DNA of 64,000 nucleotides from assembly GCA_902810075.1 (NCBI GenBank), contig LR778135.1, positions 3,038,001 to 3,102,000 on the forward strand, in the 5' to 3' direction. The notes under the pieces were generated by a model that had not been told where the DNA came from, searched no databases, and saw only the letters and a list, made by a program, of their open reading frames with translations. This document shows, piece by piece, positions 42,492 to 51,193 of this stretch. The position numbers and the translations under genes are program-made. Every line of letters begins with the position of its first letter. The stretch's first letter is position 1. This stretch comes from Ruminococcaceae bacterium BL-6 (lineage in GTDB: Bacteria; Bacillota; Clostridia; Oscillospirales; Acutalibacteraceae).

Positions 42492-42624
42492 ATTTTCGGC
42501 AATCATTCCGATTCCTTCCCGGCTCCCGACCCCGAAAAAAGGAATCCGGGCGGCAAACGGAGCAAGCCGCCTGATTCATGCTTATCTATTTTATAGAAAA
42601 CAGGCGGAAAAGTCAAGCCTTTTA

Positions 42625-42654
42625 TTGACATGTCCACACAAACAAAGGTAAAAT
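42625..42654 (+). promoter_or_regulatory. Sigma-A promoter of the DUF815 gene
   Basis: TTGACA (42625-42630) and TAAAAT (42649-42654) are separated by 18 bases and lie 32 bases before the start codon. Confidence 0.7.
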
Positions 42655-42686
42655 GAGAAATAAGCAACTGGAAAAGAGGCTATGAG

Positions 42687-43937
42687 ATGAACAAAATTGA
42701 GAAAGCCGCCCTGAAAATGGCATCGCTTTCTGTTTACAAAGGATTTTTGAACCGGACGGTTCCGGCGGCGCTTCAGCGGCTGCTTTGGGCGGCGGACAAC
42801 TCCCCGCGGGAATTTCTGGAAGCGTGGGGAGACCTGTTTTCGGCGCTGTGCGCGCACGGCGCAAGCGAGAATTTTGCCGGTTATCTGACCGAGCTTCCGT
42901 TTTATGAGGAAAACGCGTTTTCCCTGGCCGCGGCGGGCGGGGCCGAGGAATTTCCGCCGGTCGTAAAAGCGGCGGCAAAGCGGGACCTTCAGATCATTCT
43001 GGAGCTCTCCTCCCTCACGCCGGACGAGCTCATCCGGTGCTGCTCCTTCCCGGATGAAGTCTCCTGCGCCGACCTGCCGAAATGGAAAAACGGCCTTCCC
43101 GTTGAAATCCTGCGCGGCGATCCGGAAGACTGCTTCTGCCGGATGCGGGATTACTACCGGAAAAACGGATGCGGCATGTACGCCAGATACCGCGCGTTCA
43201 TCTGGCGCGGCGGAACGATCATCCCCGTGGAGCATCCCGACCAGACGACCTTTGCGGACCTGAAGGGATACGAAACCCAGCGAAACATGGCGATCGAGAA
43301 CACCCAGGCTTTCCTGAGCGGCCTTCCGGCGAACAACTGCCTGCTTTACGGCGACCGCGGCACGGGGAAATCCTCCACGGTGAAAGCGCTGCTCAACGAA
43401 TTTTACGGGCAGGGCCTTCGCGTGATCGAAATGCCGAAGGAGCATCTGATGGATTTTCCGGCGCTCGCCGACCGGATCGCGGCGCTGCCGATGAAATTCA
43501 TCGTCTTTATCGACGACCTTTCCTTCTCCAGGGAAGACGACACCTACGCCTCTTTAAAAGCGGTGCTGGAGGGCGGGCTTGCCGCCCGGCCCGAAAACAC
43601 GCTGATCTACGCCACATCCAACCGCCGCCACCTGCTGCGGGAAACTTTTTCCGACCGCGCCGGGGACGAGATCCATCTGGGCGACACGATTCAGGAAAGC
43701 CTGTCGCTCGCGGACCGCTTCGGCCTTTCGATCAACTTTATGCTGCCGGACAAGGCCCAGTTTCTGGAGATCGTGCGCCAGCTCGCCGTTCAGCGCGGGC
43801 TGGAAAATGATCTCGGCGAGCTCGAGACCGGCGCCGAACGCTGGGCCACCCAGCGCGGCGGGCGTTCTCCGCGCTGCGCCCGCCAGTACATCCGCTTCGC
43901 GGAATCCAGGATCCGCCGGGGAAAAAGCATTTTATGA
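42687..43937 (+). CDS. DUF815 family AAA ATPase
   Basis: The 416-residue protein has a helical N-terminal half (about 1-190) and a C-terminal AAA+ domain with Walker A CLLYGDRGTGKSSTVKALL (about 219-237), Walker B FIVFIDDLSFSRED (about 271) and sensor-1-like LIYATSNRRHLL. After these come DTIQESLSLADRFGLSINF and the lid region. DUF815 proteins are widespread, uncharacterised ATPases of bacteria. The gene stands alone behind its own promoter in host-type GC-rich DNA. Role unknown. Confidence 0.92.
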   Translation: MNKIEKAALKMASLSVYKGFLNRTVPAALQRLLWAADNSPREFLEAWGDLFSALCAHGASENFAGYLTELPFYEENAFSLAAAGGAEEFPPVVKAAAKRDLQIILELSSLTPDELIRCCSFPDEVSCADLPKWKNGLPVEILRGDPEDCFCRMRDYYRKNGCGMYARYRAFIWRGGTIIPVEHPDQTTFADLKGYETQRNMAIENTQAFLSGLPANNCLLYGDRGTGKSSTVKALLNEFYGQGLRVIEMPKEHLMDFPALADRIAALPMKFIVFIDDLSFSREDDTYASLKAVLEGGLAARPENTLIYATSNRRHLLRETFSDRAGDEIHLGDTIQESLSLADRFGLSINFMLPDKAQFLEIVRQLAVQRGLENDLGELETGAERWATQRGGRSPRCARQYIRFAESRIRRGKSIL

Positions 43938-44006
43938 CGCGATTTCATGATTTATTTATATTTTCATGATACAATAACGGCAGAATAGGAAGTTCAGGAG
44001 GAAACT

Positions 44007-45197
44007 ATGGGAATATTGAAAAAAATCACGACGGGAATTCTGGCGGCGCTGCTGGCCGTTTCCACCTTTTCCGGATGCTCCGGCGGCGGAGAGATCAGCT
44101 CCGGCGCCGCGGCGAAGGATTTTCCCGTCACGGTGGAAAACGTGACCCTGAAAAGCGAGCCGGAGGGCGTGGCGGTGTTTTCCCCGAATCTTGCCGACGT
44201 GATCCTTGCGATGGGCTACGAGGTTTCTCTGAAAGCCAAATCGGCGGACTGCGATCAGAGCGACCTTTCCGTTCTGCCGAACGTGACCGCTTCCGACGCG
44301 CAGGCCGTGCGCAAAACGGGCGCGACGCTGGCCCTGTTTGAAAAGGACCCCGGCGAGGACACCCGCTCCGCGCTGAACAAAGAGGGGATCGCCTCAATCG
44401 TCATCGCGCCCGCCGTCAGCCGGGAGGATCTGGAACGCCTTTACGAGGAAGCGGGCGCCGCGCTGAAGGGCGGCTCCACCGGATACAAAAAGGGCCAGAA
44501 AACCGCGCAGGATATTTTCATGACCCTGGACGACGTCACCCGCGTCGTCCCCCAGTCCAGTTCCCCCGTCACCGTGTGCTATCTGTACGACGCGAAGGGC
44601 GCCGCCGCCACGGGGGACATGCTTGCCGGCAAGCTGATCGAGTGCGCCGGCCTGGTAAACGGCGTGGCGAGCAGCACGAACGGAAAAGCGGATGCCCAGA
44701 CGCTGAAAATCGCGAACCCGCAGTATATCTTCTGCCCGACCGGCGTCAAGAAGGAGCTGGAGGAATCCGCGGATTACAAAAACCTGACCGCGGTTCAGAA
44801 GGGGAAAGTCTATGAGATGGACCCGTCCTATATGGCGCGCCAGGGCCGCGGGATGATCCAGGCGGTCAGCTTTATGGCCGGGACGGTATACCCCGAGCTG
44901 CTGCAGGGCTCTTCTTCCGAATCCGGCGGGGAATCGTCCGCCTCTTCGGGCGGCACCTCTGTTCCGACTGGGCAAACGCTGAAGTCCGGCGACAAGGGCG
45001 ACGCAGTCAAGGCGCTGCAGACCCGGCTGGATGAGCTCGGCTATATGTTCGTGCCGGTTTCCGGCGAATACACCGCGGCCACGGTGCAGGCGGTCAAGGA
45101 CTTCCAGTACCTAAACGGCATGACGGTGACGGGAATCGCGGATTCGGAGACGCAGCAGAAGCTGAATTCCCCGGATGCGAAAAAACGGGAAAATTAA
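44007..45197 (+). CDS. Lipoprotein: substrate-binding-like domain fused to peptidoglycan-binding domain
   Basis: The 396-residue protein has a lipoprotein signal (about 1-24, LAALLAVSTFSGC, lipobox FSGC). Its body (about 45-300) is like the periplasmic cobalamin/siderophore-binding fold: GVAVFSPNLADVILAMGYEV, SDAQAVRKTGATLALFE, and AGLVNGVASSTNGKADAQTL. A Ser-rich linker leads to a C-terminal peptidoglycan_binding_1 domain (about 325-390, SGDKGDAVKALQTRLDELGY, VKDFQYLNGMTVTGIAD). No permease or ATPase gene is adjacent, so transport is doubtful; a wall-anchored sensor or spore/wall role is possible. GGAGG precedes the ATG, and a TACAAT box lies at about 43970. Confidence 0.85.
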   Translation: MGILKKITTGILAALLAVSTFSGCSGGGEISSGAAAKDFPVTVENVTLKSEPEGVAVFSPNLADVILAMGYEVSLKAKSADCDQSDLSVLPNVTASDAQAVRKTGATLALFEKDPGEDTRSALNKEGIASIVIAPAVSREDLERLYEEAGAALKGGSTGYKKGQKTAQDIFMTLDDVTRVVPQSSSPVTVCYLYDAKGAAATGDMLAGKLIECAGLVNGVASSTNGKADAQTLKIANPQYIFCPTGVKKELEESADYKNLTAVQKGKVYEMDPSYMARQGRGMIQAVSFMAGTVYPELLQGSSSESGGESSASSGGTSVPTGQTLKSGDKGDAVKALQTRLDELGYMFVPVSGEYTAATVQAVKDFQYLNGMTVTGIADSETQQKLNSPDAKKREN

Positions 45198-45234
45198 AAT
45201 AATGCTGTAAAGCGGCCCTGAAATATGACAAAAG

Positions 45235-45283
45235 ACAAGCCCGGAAGAACGTTTCTGAAACGCTTTCCGGGCTTGTTCTTATT
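45235..45283 (+). terminator. Intrinsic terminator after the lipoprotein gene
   Basis: ACAAGCCCGGAA pairs with TTCCGGGCTTGT around an inner ACGTTTC/GAAACGC stem, followed by TCTTATTTTC. Confidence 0.8.
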
Positions 45284-45344
45284 TTCTTCAAAATATGGTG
45301 TAAACTTTCCTCTGTCCCATTTTTCGTATGGCTTCCCGATAAAA

Positions 45345-45388
45345 ATCCCGGGATCATCCTTTTCGGAAGGATCCCGGGATTTTTTTAC
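45345..45388. terminator. Bidirectional terminator between convergent genes
   Basis: AAATCCCGGGATC pairs with GATCCCGGGATTT. It is followed by Ts on the plus strand and by Ts after the hflX stop on the minus strand. Confidence 0.85.
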
Positions 45389-46638
45389 GCTTCCACCACG
45401 TAATCGCGCACCAAGTCCAGAAGCTCGGCGTTGATCCGCGCGGTCAGCTTCAGGCCATCCGCCGTATATTCCTCGCTGAGCAGGACGCCGTCTTTCCTCA
45501 CGCGCGCGGCAAGCCCGCTCTGGGAAAACGGAAGCAGCAGGGAAACCTCCGCCGTTTTAGCGGGCAGGTTCCGCTCGACCGCTTCCAGCAGGCGGTCTAT
45601 CCCGGCGCCCGTGGCGGCGCTGATCCGCACGGCGTTCCCGATCATCGGAAGGCTGCCGAGCGCCGGGACGAGGTCGCACTTGTTCAGCACGGGGATCACG
45701 GGGCGGTCCCGGCAGCCGAGCTGCGTCAGGAGCGACCGGGTGACTTCCAGATGGGTCTGGGCTTCCGGGCTGGACGCGTCGCAGATGTTCAGGATGATGT
45801 CGGCGTCCGCGGCCTGTTCCAGCGTGGACCGGAACGCCTCGATCAGATGGTGCGGCAGGCGGCGGACAAATCCGACCGTGTCGATCAGCATCACCGTTGC
45901 GCCGTTCGGGAGCTTCAGCGCCCGGGCGGTGGGGTCCAGCGTGGCGAAAAGCTTGTCCTCCGCCAGAACGCCCGCCTGCGTCAGCGCATTCATCAGCGTG
46001 CTTTTCCCGGCGTTGGTGTACCCCACCAGCGCCACCGTGATCGTTCCGTTTTTGCGGCGGCGGCGGTTGATCTGCTCCCGGTGCTTTTCCACATCCCGAA
46101 GCTGCTCCTTCAGGCTTTGGATTCTGCGCCGGATGTGCCGGCGGTCCGTTTCCAGCTTGGATTCGCCGGGGCCGCGCGTCCCGATCCCGCCGCCCAGCCG
46201 CGACAGGGCGGTCCCTTTTCCGGTCAGGCGCGGCAGCATGTACTGAAGCTGGGCAAGCTCCACCTGAAGCTTGCCCTCCTTCGATTTTGCGCGCGACGCA
46301 AAAATATCCAGAATCAGCATGGTGCGGTCGACGGCGCGGACCTGCGTCAGGGACTCGATGTTCCGGATCTGAGTGGGGGAAAGCTCGCAGTCGAAAATCA
46401 GCAGATCAATCTCGAAGCTCCGGCAATGCTCCGCCACTTCCTCTATCATGCCCGAACCGACACAGGTGGCCGCGTCCGGGGCGGGGCGTTTCTGGGTCAT
46501 CGCCCCGAAAGGCTCGGCTCCGGCGCTCCGCGTCAGCTCGTAAAGCTCCGAAAGCGACGCCTCCACGTCGAATTCGCCCGTGTCCAGCTCGATCAGCAAA
46601 GCTCGTTCCGGTCTGCTGTCATTTTCATAAAATTCCAT
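45385..46638 (-). CDS. hflX: GTPase HflX
   Basis: Start is ATG 46638 with AAAGGAGCA upstream; an in-frame ATG at 46668 lies before that site. The 417-residue protein has the HflX N-terminal domain (LIFDCELSPTQIRNIE, LARVDRTMLILDIFA-like stretch), the glycine-rich signature GGGIGTRGPGESKLETDRR (about 167-185) and a coiled coil. The G domain shows G1 VGYTNAGKST (about 204), G3 DTVGFVRRLPHHLIEAF and G4 NKCD. HflX splits stalled or hibernating 70S ribosomes, notably under heat or antibiotic stress. It is single-copy and host-like. Confidence 0.96.
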   Translation of the reverse strand: MEFYENDSRPERALLIELDTGEFDVEASLSELYELTRSAGAEPFGAMTQKRPAPDAATCVGSGMIEEVAEHCRSFEIDLLIFDCELSPTQIRNIESLTQVRAVDRTMLILDIFASRAKSKEGKLQVELAQLQYMLPRLTGKGTALSRLGGGIGTRGPGESKLETDRRHIRRRIQSLKEQLRDVEKHREQINRRRRKNGTITVALVGYTNAGKSTLMNALTQAGVLAEDKLFATLDPTARALKLPNGATVMLIDTVGFVRRLPHHLIEAFRSTLEQAADADIILNICDASSPEAQTHLEVTRSLLTQLGCRDRPVIPVLNKCDLVPALGSLPMIGNAVRISAATGAGIDRLLEAVERNLPAKTAEVSLLLPFSQSGLAARVRKDGVLLSEEYTADGLKLTARINAELLDLVRDYVVEA

Positions 46639-46724
46639 ATCCTGTGCTCCTTTAAATCCCCTCTCCACATTCTGTGGATTTCACGCTCTATCATATTACA
46701 GATCCGCACGCGCGTCAATCACCT

Positions 46725-47195
46725 CTACCTCAGGGCGATATAGAAATACTGCCCGTAGGATTTGTTCAGGTTCAAATAATATCCGCCGGCCGCGGGCGCG
46801 GACTGGCTCTGCTGCAGATAGACCACCCGGCGGTCGAGCCGGATCCCCGCGCTTTTCCCGATTCTCGAGGCAAAGGCGGAATTGATTTGCAGATATCCGG
46901 CGGAATTGTATTCCGCCGGGGGCTTGTTCTGCTGAAAGATCAGGATGGCTTTCGGCTCAAACTCCAGCTCGAAGCTCCCCTCTTCCGCTCCCGTCCCCAC
47001 ATAAAGATCCAGGACGGCCTCGTTTTCCAGAAGGATTCTGTCCGCTTCGGTCAGGTGCAGCACAGTATCATCCAGATGCGCCCCGATGGCCGTATCCAGC
47101 AGGGTGTTGTCCTCCACAAAATCGGTCCGCTTCGGCTTGTCGGTGCCGACCCAATTATTTAACCCCAGCCGGGGCGTTTTATTCGTTGACGGCAT
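46725..47195 (-). CDS. PBSX-like cluster: terminal baseplate/fibre-region protein
   Basis: The 156-residue protein begins NKTPRLGLNNWVGTDKPKRT and DFVEDNTLLDTAIGAHLDD, the N-terminal pattern of tail-fibre or collar proteins of PBSX-type phages, followed by a compact beta-rich part (ILIFQQNKPPAEYNSAGYLQ, VVYLQQSQSAPAAGGYYLNL). It is far shorter than a normal fibre and may be only the attachment domain plus a small head domain. Last gene of the cluster, 68 bases after the DUF2313-like gene. Confidence 0.7.
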   Translation of the reverse strand: MPSTNKTPRLGLNNWVGTDKPKRTDFVEDNTLLDTAIGAHLDDTVLHLTEADRILLENEAVLDLYVGTGAEEGSFELEFEPKAILIFQQNKPPAEYNSAGYLQINSAFASRIGKSAGIRLDRRVVYLQQSQSAPAAGGYYLNLNKSYGQYFYIALR

Positions 47196-47263
47196 TCCAT
47201 TGTCTCCTTTCTCCGGCGGGAATTTTTTCCGCGCCGTCCGCCTCCGCCGGGCGGCGGCTCTTT

Positions 47264-47827
47264 TTACCCGTTCTCCCGCTCATCCCAGCTCAGATCCGGC
47301 GCATCCCGCTCGTCGAAGGTCTCGTCCAGCGCGTCCAGGCAATCCCAGGTGAAAATGCTGAAATCGAACTCCCATTCCAGGTGCGCGGGCAGAAACAGGG
47401 ATGCCTGCGCGGTCAGCTCCTCCCGGCCCACCGTTTCATCCAGCAACCGCAGGCAGTTGAGGTAAACCTTTTTCTCCGCCGTTTTCTCCGTGATCCTGCA
47501 CTCGAGCCCCGCCGCCCGGACCGCCCGCTCGATGCTTTCGCGGGTGCAGTCGTTCACCGTCACGGCGCCGCGGTAAAGCAGCATCGTCCGGCGGTCTTCG
47601 GCGGGCAGGTACGAACGGTTCTGCCCGAACATCGTCTCGCGCAGCGCTAGCCCTTCGGAAACCGCGGTCGCGATAAAATTCTCCCGGTCCAGCTCCTCCA
47701 GCGCCTCATACACCAGGTCGAGCCCCGCCGCGCAGGCTTGCAGCTCCGCATCCACCAGCGTTTCCCCCGAAAGGCGGTACAGGCCGAGCGCCTTCAGCTT
47801 CGGGGCCATCGAATCCATCGCGCGCAT
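47264..47827 (-). CDS. XkdU/YmfQ-like (DUF2313) baseplate protein
   Basis: The 187-residue protein (ATG 47827, overlapping the previous stop by one base; GTG 47830 also possible) has LKALGLYRLSGETLVDAELQ, ALEELDRENFIATAVSEGLA, LRETMFGQNRSYLPAEDRRT and the ending LEWEFDFSIFTWDCLDALDE. This is the DUF2313 pattern of contractile-tail baseplates (Mu gp48-like wedge protein). It sits after the baseplate J gene as in PBSX. Confidence 0.87.
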   Translation of the reverse strand: MRAMDSMAPKLKALGLYRLSGETLVDAELQACAAGLDLVYEALEELDRENFIATAVSEGLALRETMFGQNRSYLPAEDRRTMLLYRGAVTVNDCTRESIERAVRAAGLECRITEKTAEKKVYLNCLRLLDETVGREELTAQASLFLPAHLEWEFDFSIFTWDCLDALDETFDERDAPDLSWDERENG

Positions 47828-48900
47828 CACGCCGCGCCCCCCAGCTCTTCGATCAGGATATCCCCGGGGACCGCAAGCTGGGAAACCTGCAGCTTCCGAT
47901 CCGTGCTGATGCTGGTTTCAAAATGGCAGTTGTGCACGGCGCCCGTGTCCATGACCCGCTTGCCGATCGCGGCCAGAACGACCGGCCCGCCCACCGGGAG
48001 GCCGTCGAAATATTCCCTTACCGCCTGCTCCGCCCGGTCCCTGGCTGCCTGGAACGTGAACCCGGAAGCGGGCGAAAGATAGAGCGAAACCGGCACTTTC
48101 ACGATCTCGGGCGCCGAAACCGTCACATCCACGTTGATCTCGCGCAGGCGGTTCAGCTCCTCCCGGATTTTATCGATCAGCTCCGGGGCGGGGGCGCCGC
48201 CCTTCGCCGCGGCGTAAACCGCGACGGTGCCGCTTCCGTTCGCCCGCGGCAGAACGCCGACGGACTGGATTCCCTCGAACTTCATGACATAATCCCGGTA
48301 AAACTCCCCGTTCGTCCCGTTCGGAACCACCGCGTAGCTCTGAAGCAGCCTTTGGCGCAGCTCCTCGTCGGTCTCGGCGTCGGCCCCGCCGGAAAACGCC
48401 TCTTCGTTCGTCACGGTCTCCACCCCGGCGGGCGGCGTCATCATCAGCGTCACCGTCCCCGGCGCGGCGTTGGTGTCCCTTCCGCCCTCCTGCGCCTTTG
48501 CCGCCGCCGTGACCGAAAGGCTCCCGGCGGGCAGCACGGCATCCTCCTGCGTCAGGAACCTCGCCCCGGCTTCTCCCGTCGTGGAACAGACTGTCCCGGC
48601 GGGGACCGGCACGTCGTAGGGCAGGGGCTGCGCGCGCCCGAACGTCAGGCTGCCCGAGGCCGGAACCGCGTTTTTCCGCGCCAGCCCGCGCTGCCCGGCG
48701 TGAAGGTCCAGCGACTCCCCGCTCGCCGTCTGCGGGAACATCTGGTTTTTCAGCCACTGCGTCCCGCACAGGAGGGAATAGACCTCCCCCGCCAGCACTT
48801 TCAGCCGGATCCCGATATCCGACGCGTCGTCCGCCGAAAATCCGGAAAGCTCCGCAAAGCGGCCCTGCATCCGCTTCAAAACGGATTCATACGTTTCCAT
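47827..48900 (-). CDS. Baseplate J/gp47 family protein (XkdT-like)
   Basis: The 357-residue wedge protein has DIGIRLKVLAGEVYSLLCGT, AGQRGLARKNAVPASGSLTF, VPAGTVCSTTGEAGARFLTQ, FSGGADAETDEELRQRLLQS and SVGVLPRANGSGTVAVYAAA, a classic baseplate_J signature. The domain is intact and in frame. Its presence normally implies a contractile or phage-type baseplate, although no sheath gene is found in this cluster. It overlaps XkdS-like and XkdU-like neighbours by 14 bases and 1-3 bases. Confidence 0.93.
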   Translation of the reverse strand: METYESVLKRMQGRFAELSGFSADDASDIGIRLKVLAGEVYSLLCGTQWLKNQMFPQTASGESLDLHAGQRGLARKNAVPASGSLTFGRAQPLPYDVPVPAGTVCSTTGEAGARFLTQEDAVLPAGSLSVTAAAKAQEGGRDTNAAPGTVTLMMTPPAGVETVTNEEAFSGGADAETDEELRQRLLQSYAVVPNGTNGEFYRDYVMKFEGIQSVGVLPRANGSGTVAVYAAAKGGAPAPELIDKIREELNRLREINVDVTVSAPEIVKVPVSLYLSPASGFTFQAARDRAEQAVREYFDGLPVGGPVVLAAIGKRVMDTGAVHNCHFETSISTDRKLQVSQLAVPGDILIEELGGAA

Positions 48901-49258
48901 CCGTCTCTCCCTTCCCGTTCAGCACGACCTCCGCTTCGCCGGAGCCCGCCGCCGTCTGAAGCCGCACCAGAACCGTCGCGCTCTCCGGCGTCGCCGCGAC
49001 ATGGGTGCTTTCCGCCTGAACCGCGGGCAGCGCGGCGAGCGCCTCCTGCGCGAGCTCCAGCGCGCGGGCATCCAGGTCACTCCCCGAAAGCTCCAGCGTG
49101 TGGAGGCGGCTGCCGAGCTCCTGATCGTAGTCGAACGCGCCTTTCGGCACGATCAGCCGGATTTTCGCCCGCTGAAGCAGCTCCTCCAGCCCCTCCGCCC
49201 GCCGCGGCATCCCGCGGGAATCCACCGCGAAATCCCCGCTTTCCAGCAGCGTGTCCAT
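48887..49258 (-). CDS. XkdS/gp25-like baseplate protein (DUF2634-type)
   Basis: ATG 49258 lies on the stop of the previous gene; the frame is open further but the upstream part is a shadow of it. The 123-residue protein has GDFAVDSRGMPRRAEGLEEL, AKIRLIVPKGAFDYDQELGS and LELAQEALAALPAVQAESTH, matching the XkdS/W-type lysozyme-like baseplate proteins. Order spike, XkdS, XkdT, XkdU is that of PBSX. Confidence 0.8.
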   Translation of the reverse strand: MDTLLESGDFAVDSRGMPRRAEGLEELLQRAKIRLIVPKGAFDYDQELGSRLHTLELSGSDLDARALELAQEALAALPAVQAESTHVAATPESATVLVRLQTAAGSGEAEVVLNGKGETDGNV

Positions 49259-49611
49259 CAGGCTCCCCCCCGCGGCGCAAAGCTCTGGCCGTTGATGACG
49301 ACCTCTCCGGTATTTTTCAGGCAGACCCGCGCGCCGCCGGCGGAAAAGAGCATCAGCTCGCCGGGCTCGATCCCCATATCCGGGACAAGCGTTCCCGCGC
49401 ATACGCTCTCCCCCGTCCCGGCCGTGACCATCACGGCCCGCGCCCCGGCCGGCGGCAGAAAGGCGATTCCCCACGGCGAAACGAGGCGAAGGCCCCGGTA
49501 TTCGCTCTCCCCCTGCGCCGCGACATCCGCGCCCGCGCCCCCGGTCACTTCTCCCACCGCGAGCCGTGCTTCGGGGCCGGGGCGGTTAGCGATCCGCTTT
49601 GAAATCCACAT
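49258..49611 (-). CDS. Baseplate spike / gp45-V-like protein
   Basis: The 117-residue protein is beta-rich with VSPWGIAFLPPAGARAVMVT, VPDMGIEPGELMLFSAGGAR and VCLKNTGEVVINGQSF, resembling the OB-fold plus short beta-helix of Mu gp45/baseplate V spikes (XkdR position). GGAGGAAG precedes the ATG. It would form the membrane-piercing tip. Confidence 0.8.
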   Translation of the reverse strand: MWISKRIANRPGPEARLAVGEVTGGAGADVAAQGESEYRGLRLVSPWGIAFLPPAGARAVMVTAGTGESVCAGTLVPDMGIEPGELMLFSAGGARVCLKNTGEVVINGQSFAPRGGA

Positions 49612-49623
49612 GATACTTCCTCC

Positions 49624-50544
49624 TTATCTCTCCCGCCGAAGAACGACGGCGGTCCGCTCCCCTTCTCCCGTCAGGGAGCAGGAAACCTGATAAACCGAAA
49701 GACCGGAAATCTCCCCGCCCGGCGCGCCGCGCACAACCGCCGGGGTCCCCGGCTCCGCATCCGCCCAGGCGGGGCACTCCAGCTCCAGCTCGAACGAGCG
49801 GCGGCGCGCCGCCGCCAGAACACGGTCCGCATCCGAAACGCCGCCCGATGCGCTGAGATACCGTTTCCGGACGATCCCCATCCGCGCGGTTTCCCCGTCC
49901 GGTACCCGCGTCGTGTAGTCGCCGCGCTTCGACTGCACGAAGACGTCGCTGATCCGCTCCCAGTCTTTCCGCCGGATGCTCAGCGAGGTCCACGGGATCC
50001 CTCCGGAAAGACCGCCGAACACGACCAGCCCATCCGCGGGGCGGACGCCGGCCAGAAACACGTCATCCCGCGTGATTCTGGGAACGGCCCCAAGGTACCG
50101 GCAGCAGAAGCTTTCGAGCACCTGCCATTCGCTCATCCCCTTCGATACGGAAAATTCCCCGGTCTTTCCGCCGGGCGGAATCTCGTACCGGGAAAACCCG
50201 TAAGGGGCGGCGTGCCGCCGGAAAACCGTGGAAAAATGCGGCGCGCAGTACGCCTGCGGCATGGCTTCGTTGTCGAGCAGCAAAGCCGCCCGGCTGCGCG
50301 CCACAATTTTCAGCATCGCCCCGTCTTCGGCGAACTCCCGGGCCTGCTCATCCACAAACCCGAAAAAGCAGAGCCGCCCTTCGCGCGCGACCCGGATGCG
50401 GGAGATCGGCTTATCCGCGCCGCCCCACGGGAACAAGCCGGTGAAATCGTCCGCGGGCGCATCCTCTCCCCGGTTGATCCTCACGGAGACCGGGATTCCC
50501 AGGTCGCACCGCACCCCAGCGGCCGTAAAGCCCTCGAACGTCAC
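49624..50544 (-). CDS. XkdQ/gpD-like hub protein
   Basis: Start is GTG 50544 in the GTGA overlap with the LysM gene; upstream codons are a shadow. The 306-residue protein has SVRINRGEDAPADDFTGLFP, LCFFGFVDEQAREFAEDGAM, RSRAALLLDNEAMPQAYCAP, VSKGMSEWQVLESFCCRYLG and ends with a beta domain. This is the XkdQ/late-control-D-type baseplate hub. Some homologues are called hydrolases, but no catalytic motif is visible here. Confidence 0.83.
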   Translation of the reverse strand: MTFEGFTAAGVRCDLGIPVSVRINRGEDAPADDFTGLFPWGGADKPISRIRVAREGRLCFFGFVDEQAREFAEDGAMLKIVARSRAALLLDNEAMPQAYCAPHFSTVFRRHAAPYGFSRYEIPPGGKTGEFSVSKGMSEWQVLESFCCRYLGAVPRITRDDVFLAGVRPADGLVVFGGLSGGIPWTSLSIRRKDWERISDVFVQSKRGDYTTRVPDGETARMGIVRKRYLSASGGVSDADRVLAAARRRSFELELECPAWADAEPGTPAVVRGAPGGEISGLSVYQVSCSLTGEGERTAVVLRRER

Positions 50545-51065
50545 GGCAGGATCACCCGCTCCCCTTCTTCGAGAAGATTCGGCCAACGGATCTGCGGATT
50601 CAGCGCCGCCAGCTCGTCGACCGACGACGAAAAACGATGGGCGACCCGCCACAGGCTCTCCCCCGCAGCGGCGCGGTAAACCTGACCCTGCGCGGCCTCC
50701 TTTGTTCCGGCGGCCTTTCCATCCTCCCAGAACACGAAACGGTAGCCGATCGAATCCGGCTCTGCCGTGCCGATCATCCCGAGCGACACGAACCGCGCGG
50801 AAAACGGCGGGATTTCCGGCAGGGTCAGGACCCCGTTCTTTCCGTCCTCCAGAAGCTCCGAAAGCTTTTGGAACTGCCGGATGCAGCCGGGGCCGTAAAA
50901 CCGGCCCTCGCCTTCCACCACGCGTTTCTCCGCCCCGCAGTCCTGCACCACGCTCCCCGAAAACGGCAGCCGCCATTCCTTTAAACTGCGGCGGCGGGAA
51001 ATGTTCAGCGTTTCCGGGTTGTGCGGCCAGACAAAATCGCGGAATTTCATCGGCTGAAGCTTCAT
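50541..51065 (-). CDS. XkdP-like LysM protein
   Basis: The 174-residue protein starts KLQPMKFRDFVWPHNPETLN, a hallmark of XkdP/gp53-like baseplate proteins, and ends with a LysM domain (about 130-174, YRAAAGESLWRVAHRFSSSV, ELAALNPQIRWPNLL). In PBSX-like phages it links the tail tip to the hub. Here it directly follows a 43-codon gene, where the tape measure gene would be expected. Confidence 0.87.
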   Translation of the reverse strand: MKLQPMKFRDFVWPHNPETLNISRRRSLKEWRLPFSGSVVQDCGAEKRVVEGEGRFYGPGCIRQFQKLSELLEDGKNGVLTLPEIPPFSARFVSLGMIGTAEPDSIGYRFVFWEDGKAAGTKEAAQGQVYRAAAGESLWRVAHRFSSSVDELAALNPQIRWPNLLEEGERVILP

Positions 51066-51193
51066 GTTCCGTCCTCCTGCGGGATCGCGCGCGGGTACCG
51101 CCGGAAATCCTGCTCCAGCCGTTCCGAAAGCCGCTGCGCGGCAAGGAATGCGGACTCCTCCGCTCTTTGTTCCCGTTCGTCTTCCATGCTCAT
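51062..51193 (-). CDS. Very small helical protein in place of tape measure
   Basis: The 43-residue frame overlaps both neighbours by 4 bases (ATGA-type junctions), which argues for translation. It is one charged helix: EDEREQRAEESAFLAAQRLS, ERLEQDFRRYPRAIPQEDG. It occupies the place of xkdN and xkdO (tail chaperone and tape measure) of PBSX. It could be a vestige or a minimal tape or adaptor. Confidence 0.55.
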   Translation of the reverse strand: MSMEDEREQRAEESAFLAAQRLSERLEQDFRRYPRAIPQEDGT

